From positions 1 through 64,000 of the forward strand of contig MBPM02000190.1 of the NCBI GenBank assembly GCA_001695595.3: 64,000 nt of DNA, read 5' to 3'. Below are positions 29,000 to 43,100 of this stretch, one piece after another. Position numbers and translations under genes: made by a program. Origin of the DNA: Plasmopara viticola (Eukaryota; Oomycota; Peronosporomycetes; Peronosporales; Peronosporaceae). The notes beneath the pieces are model-generated. The model saw only the letters and a program-made list of their open reading frames with translations. It did not search any database and was not told where the DNA came from. Each line of letters opens with the position of its first letter. Within the stretch, counting starts at the first letter, position 1.

Positions 29000-31090
29000 G
29001 GATTTTCTTTCGACAATCTCAAGCTGATGCACACCAACCATGATTTGTGAGCTGTAAAACGTGCACCTGAATACGCCACCAAGCACCACATCTATTCCTA
29101 CGCTCATTCACTCCAGACTGACCTTCCATTAGTATAGGCGCGACAGCATCATAAACACCCTCGCTGATGTAATTAAGCTTTATATTTTGAGTGCCACTCA
29201 CCCCACTCTCGTCCGACCTTGTATAGCTTGCCATCTCGAACTTATAATTGTCCAAAAGTCAAGCACCATCCTTTGACGCATTCAGCAAATCCAAGAAGCA
29301 CGCAATTCAAATTTTTGGACTTGAGCCTCGTCCTCTTTTCCTTGTCACTGTGAGCGTGCTCATGTGATCCAAGCAAGCGAATACTCCCCAGCGTAGGCTC
29401 TACTTTGGAGTTACACGCATACAGTATCAGGCTCGTATGCTGTGTATTCGTGAACAAATTGATGTTGTACATTACCATACTCTCAAGGTATATTGTTTGA
29501 TAAGCAAATATCCAGCACATCAAAATGTGCTGGATGAACGCAACCTTTTTTCGAATAAACAATCTGACTGTCTTCACCAGATGAACAGCTTGCGCTTCCG
29601 CAGCGGGGTGAGAAAGGTAAGAAAAGTCTAAACGATTTATTGGACTTTAAGCCCACCATTGTATACTTTGATCTGTACGATGAATTCTTCGTTCTTTCCC
29701 ACCATCGTACTGAACCATTCAACTATTTAAAAGTAACATGGCACGGTACAATGGCGGATGACAGCTTTCATAGCATAGAAATTTGTCACCGATTTTTTCT
29801 TGAACTTCGTATTTTGTCCGACCTGAGAGACATAAAATGTTCCTCTTATTGCTACTCACAGAGCTCCATAAAGTCTCCAAGATTAGCAGTCACCACAAGT
29901 AGGTCACCGAGAAGTGCAAGTAGCTGTCTTGAGCGTCAAAACATTCTTCTCACCACCTCTGTCGGTATTATTACATTTTTGTGGACCAGATCTGGAACAC
30001 GTGACATCTCGGCTTAGGACCACTGTCTCCGTCGGCTTTTTTGTTGCATCCACCGCACAAAACAGGTAGCGCTTGTTTTATCGTTAATTACTTGTTGGGA
30101 CTACCTTGCACATCTTCTTTACTGGCACAAAAGCATTAGCTCTGCCTTAAATGACACAAAGAGAGCACTAATTACATGGTCAGCCTGCGCTCCACCAAAT
30201 CCTTTATCGACAGCAGCCGTCTATCGGGAATGTGGAGTGAAGAAGCGTTTCTTTTGTATGCTTTCAATTCAAACCATATAGTCGAGCCATTACTTGATCT
30301 ACAACGGTCAGCTTCTTGCCATCCAATGCCGTGACCTTGATGTCAGCACACAGTGACTGGTAATTGAGAAAATTGGAGGAGTGCGGGCCATGAGCCACCA
30401 TCGATCTACCACCCGTCAAAGTGGTCGAGACCTAATGCAAAGCCAGTATTGTCGTCAACACTGTCGCTTCGTGCCAAGACGTCCGGCTCTATGTGGCCGG
30501 TCTGGTTGTTGTCCCGTAAAAAAACCAGCATTTCTTTTGGACCATTTTACTTGCGCTTGCTCCTCTTGACATCCTTAAATTCCACCTTGGACATATCTTC
30601 CGCGACCGTGTCAATCTTTTTTAAGCGCTCATACTTTCTGAGTAGCTTCTTTTCAACCTCAGACTCTCTCGATGGACACGACGGGCTCGTACTTGCCGAG
30701 AAGACTATTGGGCAGAGCTACTTTCTGACCGTCTACTTTTCTAGCGTCTGTGTGTTACCAATTGGTCGCTTATTGCATTCAGATACTCGACCTTGGATGA
30801 CATGGCCTCCATTTTGACCTCGTGCAGCCAACGTGACATCGTGGCACGATTCTGTAGCGTGGTATGGCTGTACAAATGCGTTTCACATTTTTCCATGCAC
30901 GCTTAGCCCGCCTAATATTGGTCTAGTGCTGGTTCTCCACATCTTAAGTGACGATGGCTATGGCCTTTGCATCATTCATAAGCCATGCCTCGATGATCTC
31001 GTTCTTAGACTGGATAAATTCACGTGCACAGAGACCCCGTTTCCGTTAAGGTTGAACACATGGGGCATCTCTTAGTGAAAAAATTACTAA
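29000..31090 (-). mobile_element. Decayed Ty1/Copia gag-pol remnant
   Basis: On the minus strand, from right to left: gag-like sequence (about 31080-30680) with IIEAWLMNDAKAIAIVT, RRAKRAWKNV and LPNSLLGKYEPVVSIE, the usual Copia gag core; a broken zinc-knuckle region near 30550; pol debris; then the integrase C-terminal region at 29242-29470 with GSIRLLGSHEHAH, DKEKRTRLKSKNLNCVLLGF. Stops and frameshifts occur throughout. No LTRs seen. A 350-bp part (29092-29441) recurs inverted at 45687-46031, and it is a different family from the fragment in the palindrome. Confidence 0.7.
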
Positions 31091-34000
31091 GTATATCCAG
31101 TGAAAAAGTTTCTACTTCCAAGGAAGACCTAAAGCTTCTAAAACGTTGTCATGTTTGACCGTTCCGTCGAAGCGTTTCTCGTGCAGTTGAAGTCCACGCT
31201 TTTAAATACGTGATCGCGAACATCAAGTTGCGAGAGGTGATAGCCACAGCAAGCAGAGCAAATAAAAAGTCATGTCCTTCATGTCTTCTATGAATCTAAT
31301 TCCGTCTGTCCTTCTTGCTGTCCAATCGTGAGTGCTTATGCGAACCCCGCACGCTCTACCCACGAATCGTTAGATTTGGCAAGTCAATCAATGGAATCGT
31401 TCGAGGTGACTTTAAATCCATTGCTAAATCGTGCTTATTATCATAATATGATTAATCTAGACAAATCCATTGCATGTCATTTATCCTAATTCTAGACAGT
31501 TTTTCGTCACTCGTGACACATTGCCAATACAATTGTGGCTGCAAATATTACCATAGTCTTTTCGCTTGTGCTAAACTAGAGATTCTTATCTGCTCCACCA
31601 CTACGGTCCAATAAACGCTACTGCTCTACTTTAACCAGTTCTTTACTAAAGTACAGCAAAGTTGGATAGTGTCCTTCACGCGAAGTCGTCTCCGTATTTA
31701 TGTCATCTTAATACTGGCTAGACAAAAAGTTTGTAACATCGTAGTCCACAGACAGCCAAGGCACTGAACAAACACACGTCAAACAGCGCACCTTGTATAA
31801 GTACCATTAAGAGGGCTTGTATGAACTCTTTGTTGATGTATTATCAAGCGCAATTTTTTTTGAAAATATCTTCAATAGTCACCGGCGATTATTTTGATAT
31901 TTGCGGCACGACAATCGCACAAACTCTTTTTGCCCCAAAACAGTCTGATATTGTTCGGTGTCTATTTGTGAGAATATCACCAAAAATAAATAATGAAACA
32001 TACATAGATATAAGAAGTAGACAAAGTCGCGGTTTTGATTGAAGAGCGACCAAATTGAAACAAGCTTATCTGCTTGTATGACACACGGTAGCGCTTTATA
32101 ATTACCTGTTCAGCCTTTCCCCATCGTTTGACTGAGGTACAAGTTTAAATATTGCAGCAGCGATGGGCATTAGATACTACAAATCTTGATGTTTTGAATG
32201 TGCGCTACTTTTACTGCAGAAATCGCAGCCGATAATGCGGTTTTGTAGTTGTTTTGGGGTGTGGTGACATTATTTTTTAAGCAATGCATTGCCGGTGACT
32301 ATTCCAAGGTAAAACATTAATTAATAGAAAAAAATGTGACAGCATGTGTCGATGGAGCGTTTTAGTTTATTAAACGAATCAAATAGCATTCCACATCGAT
32401 ACTTAATAGAACTACGTAGCCTAGTGCCAAAATATATGTGATTTAGGTATCACCTATCGACTTAAATATTTGTGCTAGCGCATTTTAATAATTGCAAAAA
32501 TTTGTTGCCCTCCCCCCATTTCATCAAAGTCAGAAGCAATTTGCACGATGTCAAAAGTGTATGCGTCGAGTGTCACAAGACGGAACTAATAAAGCTCATA
32601 GCGCAGCTTAGCCTAATGCAATCTGATCGAACACACGACATTCAGTGGTAAGCTGTCGCGCTCTTATAGATAATAGATTCAGTATACGCGTTACACGCAT
32701 TTGCTTCGTTACATAGACTTCAATCAATTCAGCAAGCAAATACATGACTATCTGCTATTACAAAACTACCATATTTTTGGAGGACATTCACAGTGTCGCG
32801 TCGTGTATATACGCTGCTAGCGGCGTCAAATGCCGGTGTGTCAAAATCGCTGTGCGAGGAAGGCACTCAATAATTTTAAAAGCCCCTCAATAATTATGTA
32901 CACCAAATACCAAATTTTTAATAAGCAACACTTTTACATTTTTTTCAGACTTAAAGCTAATTAAAGATTAAGAAACTAAGCACTTCTTGCACTACTTTTT
33001 GGACCAAGATTTGCTATTTTCTTAGCTTTCAGACATGCTTATAGTAGCGGACGCAAAGAATCATTGCGCTTATGAATATACTTTCCACTTTAATTTGTAC
33101 TTTGACAGATATGAACAGCAAAAAAAGTGCACGAAGGATGTATCCAAGATTACAAGCTGTAACGGTCCAGATCTTCATAGTGAGCAGCTCGTTTTGCCTT
33201 GAGTTTACATCTCTGACCAATCAATGTCTAGCACATTGACTGACTAGGTAGAGTGTCCGCCCCTCAGAGATGTCTACTACTCACTGGAATTAGGTTCATT
33301 ACTTAACGACGCTCCATCGGGTGCAGACACCAATGGTCCACGTAACTCAGAGCTCGTGATGAATTAGCTAAACGATGGCTCATGCCTCAGACTCAAGATC
33401 AGACGCTCTCGACTCCGCATCTAGATCAACTTAAGTTCAAGCTACAGCAATTCTTGTTCCTGTTCTAAGACAAGCAGTGACAATAATTCGCAAATGTGCT
33501 CGAAGAATTTCATCTTATGGCTGAAATTTTTCGACAGTGAGGCTTTGAGCTTATTGGCCCGACGGCCGATGTCAGGACGTGGCTTACAACTTACTCTCAT
33601 TTCCAACTGAAAGTCAGCTCTTAAAGCACGATCTGAGTTATGGAACAAAAAGACCTTCATCGTGGCTGAGCCTTGTTGATCCCCTTTCCTTCCCAATGCT
33701 TAAATAAAAGCAGACCTTTCCTTTATATGTTGCCGCTTACCTATGACCGTTAGTCCGTAAAATTTGACTCTTATGAACCTCTTTGCCCTTAACGAGGGAC
33801 AATTCAATCGTGGGCGGTGCCACAGATCGAGCATGAACGGGTGTTCAGACGCTGTTTTGTAACCTGTAGGTATGCCTCCTATTCATCAGCATAGCTGATA
33901 TTTGCGGGAGCCGGGAGCCGGGAGCCTTTGCTTTACGAGCTTGGTTTACCAATAGCTATAGATAAATAGACCCGCTTCTTCGTATTGGCACTCATTGCCG

Positions 34001-37000
34001 CACCATTTTTTGAAAAAGGTCGGGTGTACACGAAACATGTCCGTACGGATCTGTCCGTCCATAGAGACGAAGACAGGCACCTCTTCCAAAAGAGAGTTAC
34101 TGACATTCCACCCAATAGAACTCTTGGACTTTGAGCAAAGTCCACCAATCTCATTTGACCTTACGAGCTGCAAGGAGACATGGTCTTTTACTAAGATGGT
34201 GAAAAGGTTTGCGTCAGCTGACGTTTTGACTTCCTCCGGGCGAAAAACGTCACCTAAGGTGAGGCTTTGCTCGTAAGCGTCCATTCGAGCGCTCCCCCAC
34301 AACGCTTTAAGGTGGTCAAAGTCACCTTTTTTTGCTCTAACCAAATAGATGCGGACATCTTTGCTATTTCAAACCATTAAGCAGAGCGATAGATGCTCTT
34401 CTTCCTTTCCTTCAAACTTCTACAAACTCACCGCGAGCGAATTCCATTCAAGCGGGTCGTCCACCTTAAATGGACGCAATCGCCTTCTTCATCCACTGCT
34501 AGAGTTATCCGATAGTGAGTTCTAAAATGTGGAGAATTTTAGACGTGCACTGTTTGCGTCAAATTAACGTGCACTTTAGTGCTGCCTTCAGCCGGGCAGG
34601 TCTGTCGAGCAATATAGCCCGTCTTGTAAGCCCTAAGTCAAGGGCATGTTGCCAAATCCTCACAGAGGATTAGTTTCAGTTTCTCGGGAAAAATTGACTA
34701 CAGGTGTCATCAGGCGCAGCGGGGTATTGCTACATAGAAGTTTAGGCGGCTAACTGTTGTTTTAAGTTACAGTAAGCACAAGGCACAGATTGCTATCTGC
34801 CTTACTTAAGAGTCAGCATTAGTCTTAAAACAAGATTCAGTAATCGATAGATTGTTCTGTGTTTATTTAGATTTGCCGATTGATCGCCCTATAGGGGCAA
34901 TAGCTCTTTTTTTACTATTTAAAATACTGGTTTGCACTTTGCTGTCATCAAGCAATGCACTATTACAAAGTACTTACTACCTGGACTTGCATCACTCATG
35001 TCACTCAATAAGGTTTTACCGTGACGCACACTGAGTTTGTACAAATGTATACCAACTAAGGACAGAGTCGATGAAATTGGCTTAGCTACCTTCGGAGAAA
35101 GAGTGTACCTACGCTACTTTCCATATCTATTTCGAGCTTGTATCGGTCCAAGGTTGTCTAAAGGCACAAAGACTCTTCAGCTCTTTTTAATTAGGCCCTG
35201 TTGCAGGGTTGAGGGATCGGCACCTATGACCTTTCCGCGAATCGAATCTAGATCTCATACTTTACTAGCATTGACATGCCAATGACAAAGTTAAACTTGA
35301 CCTTAACAAAGACATAAAAAACTCGTGCGATCAAAATCTTTAGACTTGACAGTCAGGTCGATATTGACGGCTTGGTCTAAGTCATTGTAGACTCAAAAGA
35401 CAGTACAGATACCAGAATTGAACCGATTATATCGCTCTCTTCTTCAGAATCAGTTAACCTATTTTGGCTGACCAAGTGCTTATCGGCGCACAAAATTTGT
35501 CAGCTTGTTAAAGTCGACCAAGACACGATATAATCTCGTATAATTGCGTGGACAACCAAGCGTCCGCCATTGCTAGTGTCTTCCTTGATAGTTATCATGA
35601 TTTATAAGACAAAATTTTATGGTGTTGATGCATCACACACATCATAGGGACTTTATTCTTCCGCAGCTGTCGCCCCGCTCCCAATAGTGACCTAAATTTA
35701 AGGGTGCGACTTGGTCCCTTTAAAGGCCCTTGAAGATTGAAGTCCACTTCATCGAACCCCTTTGGTGTACCACTTCCGAAGCAGCTAATGCTGCTTTTTC
35801 GGCAAAGCTTGAGCTTATAAGAGCTAGAAGAGAGGTAATGGACCCACGAACATTACCGCTCAGGCTCGAAGAAAAAATTATTTCAAACATCTCGAAGAGC
35901 AAGCTTGTCTATGCCTTTCCCCCTTTAAGAGCAATCTAAATTGTTTTATTTTTCGTCATCGCCTCTACCACTTTGAAAAATTGAGTGCGAGGCAGATCTA
36001 CCCTTAGGTAGTCCATACCCAACACGTTCACCTTCACTTATTTAACGATCGGTGCATAAGTAACGGAAGCCGGTTAAACCTTGCTTTGTATTTTTTAAAA
36101 TTTGCACCTTGCTTGCAAGAGCAGGCGAAATCGCATTTTTCGAGAATCCCCAGCGTTTACGACACAGAATGCTCAGGTAAAGTGAGTGCACGACTTATAG
36201 CCCGACTTACCAGTAAAAGAGCGCAAGCGCCACGTGCCGTGATTGTCTATGATCATCTGGCCATACCTACATCCTCGATTCAGCTTAAAATTTTCAATTC
36301 TTCTGAGGTTAGGCCTTAAAAATCGTCAGCTGAAACCCCAAAGTAGGCGCTACCCGATATTTTTGCTGAATAACATATAGAGCATAAACTTTGCTTATAG
36401 ACTTAGCAGCAGGAAGAGCTGCGAATGCAGCTGTCTCGTAATGGTCATAGAAACTGGCAAGTATCTAGCCGCGCGAATTGCGTTTTCGACAGACGCGGGA
36501 ATATCATCACATCCTTTTTCTAGTCTCTGCGAGGGTTCAATCAGACAATTTACCCGAATTGAAAAAATGTGATGAGGCTTCAGAGCACCTTACGCTGAGG
36601 TGTAAAGGCGGATTTGTTCGGGAAACAATTGTGAGCTATCTTCGATCTTGAGGGATCGAAGGAGCAATAGACTGCAATTTGAAGATGAGAGTGTTCTATA
36701 CAATGTTCATGGTTTTTGGTCCTAAAGCAATCTCAACAAGAGACTTAATCTTTGTTCGATATTTTAAGAAACCCCTCCGCATATAAATATCTATAGAGCG
36801 TCTGAGGGAATAGTCAAATTTCATGAACATAATGGACTAAGTCCACGAGTGAGGCAGGTGTTGCGCTGATTACACGCCACAGATATAACTTTTACCGGGG
36901 TGGAAACGATGAATGTATAGTGGCTGGCCGCGGTACCGGTACAGTCGTTCGTTACTTTTCGCGTTCGATTAATTGTTTTTTTTCGCTATTTTTCGCAGGG

Positions 37001-38060
37001 TTTGGCGACGGCTCGCACCAAACGAGGCAGCATCACGAATTGACAAAGCATCCGCGGCGTTTCATGCAGTCCTCTCTTCGTACTAAACGCCTGAAACGAC
37101 ATTGCATCGCGAGAAGGTACCGAGCTTGTATAATACTATGTATGACAAGGCGTACTTTGTAGCTCCGATGTGGTTGTTAAGAGCGACGTTCTATCTTTGT
37201 TGCAGAGAACGAGGCGAATGTGGCCAAGGTAGTAATCGTACGCAAGTTGATTCTACTGAGCTCTGGCAAGTGACCTGCATGCTTTGTACCAAATTTTATA
37301 AAAGGGACTTGCAGGGTGGTCAACCCAGTGCGGTGTAATCTGCGACTCACGCGCGCCTCTCCATGGGGCTTCCTCGCTGGTTTTTTTGATGGATTTTATA
37401 TGTGCCAATGCGCCACTTTTCCATCATATGGTGTGCTTTCTCCAATTTTCTCACAGATAAGTTCCCGTCGTCCGCGCGAATTTGAGAACCCCCACCGTCA
37501 TTTCCATCGCCTCCCGCGTAGCATATGGCTTGAGCGTCATGGACAATAAATAAGAGGGGGGAAACCACAGAATTTTTAAAAAGTCTATAGAGCAGTCCCT
37601 CTCGACGTGCCTAAATGCGAAAAGTAGGTGCGGAACCTACAGTACGGGAAGAAAGGGCAGAAGCTAACCCTTAGAGCCAAGGCAACGCAAGCGCGCTTGC
37701 AAAGGCAGACCAGTTCGGCGCTGGACTTTTCACGTCCGAGCAGAAGCCAAGAGTGTTCTTTGAATCAAGAAAAAGCCTCCAGCTGCTTTCTCCCCCACCC
37801 GCTTCCGCTGGCTCTCTCCCCTCTCTGCAAATCATTTCACTGCAAGATCCTTTCCAGCGTCTTTACAAATTTCAAGACACACAACCAAAACTTCCACTCT
37901 GTCATGTCAATCCCCCTTCCACCAGCTGGTGACTCGAGCCTGTCCACGTGTCGTGCCACAAGGTGGCAATGTCGCGTGATCGTCTGTCAAACGGAAGGGA
38001 AAGCGAGCTCGAGGTTTTTCCACGTCCTCTCTCCCAATGACCTTGCGCGACGGCTGCAGA
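31091..38060. other. AT-rich gene-poor spacer
   Basis: No gene I can name. Contains a 7-bp triplicate (GGGAGCC, near 33905-33925), a hairpin AGCTGCGAATGCAGCT near 36418, and the unidentified open frame at 33946-34344. The sequence becomes more GC-rich from about 36900 toward the next gene. Confidence 0.6.
33946..34344 (-). pseudogene. Unidentified 132-codon open frame
   Basis: MVRAKKGDFDHLKALWGSAR at the start, later VDHVSL-like hydrophobic/polar alternation and FRVHPTFFKKWCGNE. Residue composition is protein-like and it is the longest frame in this spacer. No family recognised and no neighbours; probably a remnant of a transposon or gene. Confidence 0.3.
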
Positions 38061-38066
38061 GCATTC

Positions 38067-38085
38067 ACTCATTTCCAAATTCACT
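38067..38085 (+). promoter_or_regulatory. Oomycete INR/FPR-like transcription start
   Basis: CACTCATTTCCAAATTCAC fits the oomycete initiator (TCAYTYY) followed by the flanking AWTTYC element, about 55-65 bp before the ATG at 38136. Confidence 0.5.
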
Positions 38086-38135
38086 CACAGGTACTCAAGT
38101 CTCAACCGACTCCTTCTCTCTCCATCTTCTCAACC

Positions 38136-38678
38136 ATGAAAGTCTTTCAAATCGTCGCTCTTGCTGCCGTCGCCGCCGCTGCCGTCAACGGCCAAGCCAC
38201 GCCCGCTACGACCCCTACTACTGGTGGAGAGCAGTCGACGACGCCGACTACCGCCCCTACTGCGGAAGGTACCCCTGCTACGACCGCGCCAACTACAGGT
38301 ACGCCTGCGTCCGGAAGTAGCAATGCTCCTACTGGCACTGGTGAAACCACGGCCCCGACTGACGCGCCCGCTAATGGAGCGACCCCTGCCGCGGGTGCGA
38401 CGACCCAGGGGACTACATCTACACCTACTACCGACGTGGCCGGTTCACTCACTGCAGGCAGCGCCGCTCTGACTACCAATGATGTCGGCACGCCGGATGC
38501 TACCACACCCGACACCGTGTCGACCGATCAAACCACGGACTCGACCACTCCATCGACGACCCCAACGACCAGTGACACCCCTACCACATCGAGCTCTTCG
38601 GGCTCAAGTGGAGCCTCACACATCACCATGGGAGCTGCGTGTGCAACTGTCTTGGCCATCGGTGCTTACTTTATGTAA
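38136..38678 (+). CDS. Secreted mucin-like, Thr/Ala/Pro-rich GPI-anchored protein
   Basis: 180 aa. Start at 38136 (MKVFQIVALAAVAAAAVNGQ, a classic signal peptide), just after an INR-like start site; the open frame upstream is untranslated leader. The body is Thr/Pro/Ala/Ser/Gly-rich (TTPTT, TTAPT and similar), suited to dense O-glycosylation. The C-terminus SSSGSSGASHITMGAACATV and beyond is a small-residue site plus hydrophobic tail, typical of GPI attachment. Probably a cell-wall or hyphal-surface protein. Same architecture as the gene at 51801. Confidence 0.8.
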   Translation: MKVFQIVALAAVAAAAVNGQATPATTPTTGGEQSTTPTTAPTAEGTPATTAPTTGTPASGSSNAPTGTGETTAPTDAPANGATPAAGATTQGTTSTPTTDVAGSLTAGSAALTTNDVGTPDATTPDTVSTDQTTDSTTPSTTPTTSDTPTTSSSSGSSGASHITMGAACATVLAIGAYFM

Positions 38679-40067
38679 GCAGTCGATTGACGCGGGGATG
38701 CAGCACCCTCGACTTGCATGTGCTGCTAGATTTTGAGATTCACTCTGTGACATACTGTAGTTGCATCTAATACAAACATCTTTACCAAAACGTCTAATTG
38801 TTTCTCACTTGCGTGCGCCCACTACTATAAATCATTTTATTCATCACGGGCAGTTAGTAGTTCTCTCAATTTTGTGCAATTAAATCCAGAGTAAGCGCTT
38901 CTCGATGAAGGTGCAAACGAAACAGCAAAGGAGACACAGAAGGCGTGAGATCAAGTCCTTTGACTCGACAAAGACCTGGCGCCGTGGAAATCCACCGACC
39001 CAGTCCGATCAAAGCTCCACGCTGCATAAAACTTAAACTTTGCACTTCAATTGCCAAGGTATATCATTTTTCATAGCAGCTTCTTACAATTCTAACTGCG
39101 TTATTATTAATTTCGGAGGTTAAATCAATGATGATTTTAACGTCAAAGGATAAATAATTTTAGCCAATCCTAATCATTCAATAAGTCAAAGAAATGCTCT
39201 TAAAAAAATCTATAATTATTTAAATTTACCTGCTAATTTGTATTGAATTAGAAAGAACAGCACGTAAGTCTTCTTCTACCTACGACCTCTATCTTGGCAC
39301 AGCTCTAAGCCTGGCTAGATGACGTTCGTATCGTGCCTTAATAATACAAAGTCCAAATTGCAATCGCAGGCGAGGCCGTTAGCGAGCGAATTGCGTCTAT
39401 GAACGTCTTAAAAGATAGGAAAGACAGATCTGTGGACGCACAGCGTCTCAGCACTTCTAAGGAATTCGATACGCTTAATTGTGGCACTATTGCGTCTATG
39501 GACGCGAAAGATTGCAATTCTATCAAGCTGTCTGGTGGTGCTAAACATTATGAGGAATTGTTGAGCGTTTGACATAAAAATAGATACGTAATAATTATAA
39601 TGAATCGAGACTCTAAAATCTTTGGCCTCCATCTTGGCCTGCTGAATCCCGTCTGAACCCCCACTTTGTAATGAGGCCTTACATAGAGAAAGTGTGCCGA
39701 AACATGTACGGCCTTCCTGCTCAGAGATCAAATGTGCATTTTTTGCACTCTTTTGACTCCATTCTTAAGAAATAGCTACATTTATTCGAGAAATTATCAT
39801 AGGGACATCATCTCATTCGATAATCTTTAGAGCATCTAAGAGTCACCGCTGTTTTATAGCCTCGAAAAAAAAATTAGAAAACAGCTTTTGAAATAAAAGT
39901 TAGGCTTTACGTACCGATCTCTCACACTAAGTTTTGCTATAAGTCAAAAGATCTTTTGGTCATCAATCTTGAAGTTGGTGTACAAAAGGTCGATCGAGAC
40001 TGTAAAAGAAGCTACCAGTCGGTCGAACTTTAGCGATGACAAAGCTGAAGAGTAAGGTATTTGTTTT

Positions 40068-40158
40068 TGCACCCCGGGGTGCGTCAAGTACAAAGACGGC
40101 TTTGCGCCATATGCACCCCGGGGTGCATCAAGTACAAAGACGGCTTTGCGCCATATGC
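40068..40158. repeat. Two tandem 44-bp units, each starting with a perfect 14-bp palindrome
   Basis: Units at 40068 and 40112 both contain GCACCCCGGGGTGC (40069-40082 and 40113-40126) followed by AAGTACAAAGACGGC and TTTGCGCCATAT; they differ by about one base. The GC-rich palindrome stands out in AT-rich surroundings. Confidence 0.85.
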
Positions 40159-43100
40159 TGCGCCCGCAACTTGAGCGAGGAGTTATAGCTCGCCCACCAA
40201 TGAGTCACTTGATAATTAAAAGGTTTGACGAGTGTCACTCACCACCACAGAACTTAGCGTTTTCGCGCAGTGGCTCATGAGTATACTCATCTCTGGATGT
40301 AAGGGGCACCATGAGTAGTTTGCCAAGAGGCAGCGTAAGAGTTTAAAAACATTACCGTCTAAATAGTTTATTAGATGACACTTAGCTCAATCTCATCAGC
40401 TGATTTGCTAGTCATGCTTAATGCCTTGTCCATCGAAAGAGGAATATAGCAGCAAACAAGGGCGAATGATACGCTTTAAGACGCCCTTGTTGACCATGTT
40501 ACTAAATAATAAGAAACGATAAAAAGGAAGAGCAAAGTTATAGACGATAGTGAATAGCGCATTTCCAAGCGCATACTTTATTTTTCTAGAATAAGTTTGA
40601 CGCCTGGACAATAGACTATACATGAAAAGAAAGCTGGATAGCTGAGCTCAATGAGTGTTTGCGGATCATAAGCGTGCGAGTGTGATTTTCTTAGCTCGAG
40701 TAACGCTTTTTTAACAGTTATAAAATAAAATAAAATCCCGAATCTGAAGTGAAGGTAGAACCAAAATGGTAATCTAATTATGAGACAGAATGATCATTAG
40801 AGTGTAATTCAACCTTCACATCGATCATTTCAAGCCCAATGTAATGAGCGATTACCGAAAAATTTCTATCTTTATGCTTGCATGATCTGTGCATGACTTG
40901 TTGTGCGAATACTTTACAATCGAGGGCCATTTGACCTCCAAGTGACCATTATTTTTTTGGCGCTAAGAGCACAGGTTTAGTCAATAACCCGATATAAGAA
41001 AGACGTGCTTCTAAGCGACGCGATCTGACCTACTTTCTATGGTGGGATATTTTTGATAAACGGTGGCTATAATATTTAATAAGGTATTCAATTAAGACCC
41101 TGAGGGACAGATTAAGACGCCAAGCAGTATGCTATGGGCGTAATTAGGGATGCCGAAAGATTGATTAAAACCCCGATGGCGTTCTAATGAATTTTAATAC
41201 AACGGCCTTAACGGCGTTTGGCGCTACCGAATTTCAGCTCTTGGCTGCTCATTAGAACTACAAAAACACTTAAGACAACCTTCTGAGGCCATGGACACCA
41301 TAAATTTACGTCAACATTGACGAATGTGTCTTTGTTCAGAGGAAAATAAAGCTTTCAGATGCTCCGAAGCAGCCATAATATTTGTGCATACCCTGGAAAA
41401 GAATTGGCCGTATTGACTAGTCCCACGCCACGTTCCCAAAATTTTATAAAAAAACCTAGCTAGCCAATCGCACGAATACGAGTTCAGCTATGTGGGTCTC
41501 GCGAAAGCTCTGATTGATCTAGTGAAAAGGGCATTTAGTCATGTGGAAAAAGCCAGCATGAAAACGCTCTTGGCATCATAAAAAAAGCCTTTAGCAGACA
41601 CATATCTGGTTTTTTTGGACTTAACAAGCATTGCTTGTGCCGCACACGACTACGTATGTTATTGCAGATTAATAAGGAAGGCTCCTAAAAAGCCATTATG
41701 TTCAAGATCAAGCAGTTAAGAGCTTTCGATCAAAATACTTAAACAAATTGTTGTCATTAAGTATGCACAGGTAAATGTTCGAGTGCTTCTTATATGTTTA
41801 AAGCTCTTTGTGGTCTCTTCAGGCCAAAAATCACTGAGTACGGCAAATAATTTGCATCCATTTTTCAAAAATGGCAAGAAAGTTGTCATCGCTTCCAGGC
41901 TATACCTTTCTCGGTTAAAATTAGCTGTCAAATGTAATACTCTTGATGACCAGCTTTTGCGCAGGTCGATTAATAAGTTGGCCTATATTATTGAAAGCGC
42001 CTTTAACGAATGCATTTATCTATTCTACAAAACGGATGCAACTCTAGACCTTAATATTTGATTATTTATCGCAGGTTGCGATACCAGAGTCGAGCAGCTA
42101 AGTTTGCCATTAGAATAGGCAGCATCGATACAGCACAAACTCATGTTTCGAACGATGAAAATATAATCGGCGGTTCCTTAGCTGAGCGATTTTTGCAACA
42201 ACTACGCGACCACGCACCTGTACGACCCAGTCTGACTAACTTAAGAGCAAAATTTGCGTCCACACGTCGGCTCCTTGATAGAGCCTGTCTATACTGGCGG
42301 ACTGACAGTATCCTATAAATCTTGATATTTTATTTTCTTGCAAGAAAGCACTGACAATGCGGGTATGGCAATGTTCATGCTACACCTGAGCGTGATGTGC
42401 ATCGGATATCGGGAAAATGCATGAGGAAACAAGAAGGTATTTAAGTAGACACTATGGCTGTTTGAAAACAACGATTTTAAATGGGAACTCGCAGATAACC
42501 GCTGAATTATAACAGGAATTGTATCAGTTATTGAGACCCCGCTTACTGATGTCAACAGTAATTACTCTCAGACAGTTGATCAGACGACAAAGGCGAATAG
42601 TGTTGTATATAGACGGGATGTTACATTCGAAGGATAAAAAAAGTTGATAGTTGAGCTTGCATTCAACGATGCGGGTCATTGATTGGTGAGGGATAGAACC
42701 ATGCTTCGATAGGCTAAGCCATTCAAGGCTCTCGTTAGCTCTTCGAAGCCCGACTGCGTTTTGAGATAAGTAGGAGGGTTTCGATTAAGAAGCAATAATT
42801 TTGGGGCACTACATTGGGACAGGGTATCTTGATCCGACATTTATCTGACCCTGCAAAAAATTTGGCTGAGTTTAATCGGCAGTACAGGGAGCGCAATTTA
42901 TCCGCTTGAGTTAAGCAAAAATGAACACGACACAACTAATGTTTATCTTTTATAATGAAATTAAAGTGCATTGAAAACTTTCGCTAGAAGAGTAAGTTTG
43001 GCGCTTACGAGCCCATTAAAATATTAATTTGTCGGACCTTTATAATTCTGAACAGGCATGCTTCGGCTTACACCATCAGCCCTATTTAAAATTGTCGCCA

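Noticed and set aside
38147..38515. Val/Ala-rich minus-strand frame opposite the mucin-like gene
   Set aside because: Antisense of Thr/Pro/Ala codons; the plus-strand signal peptide and GPI tail identify the true gene.
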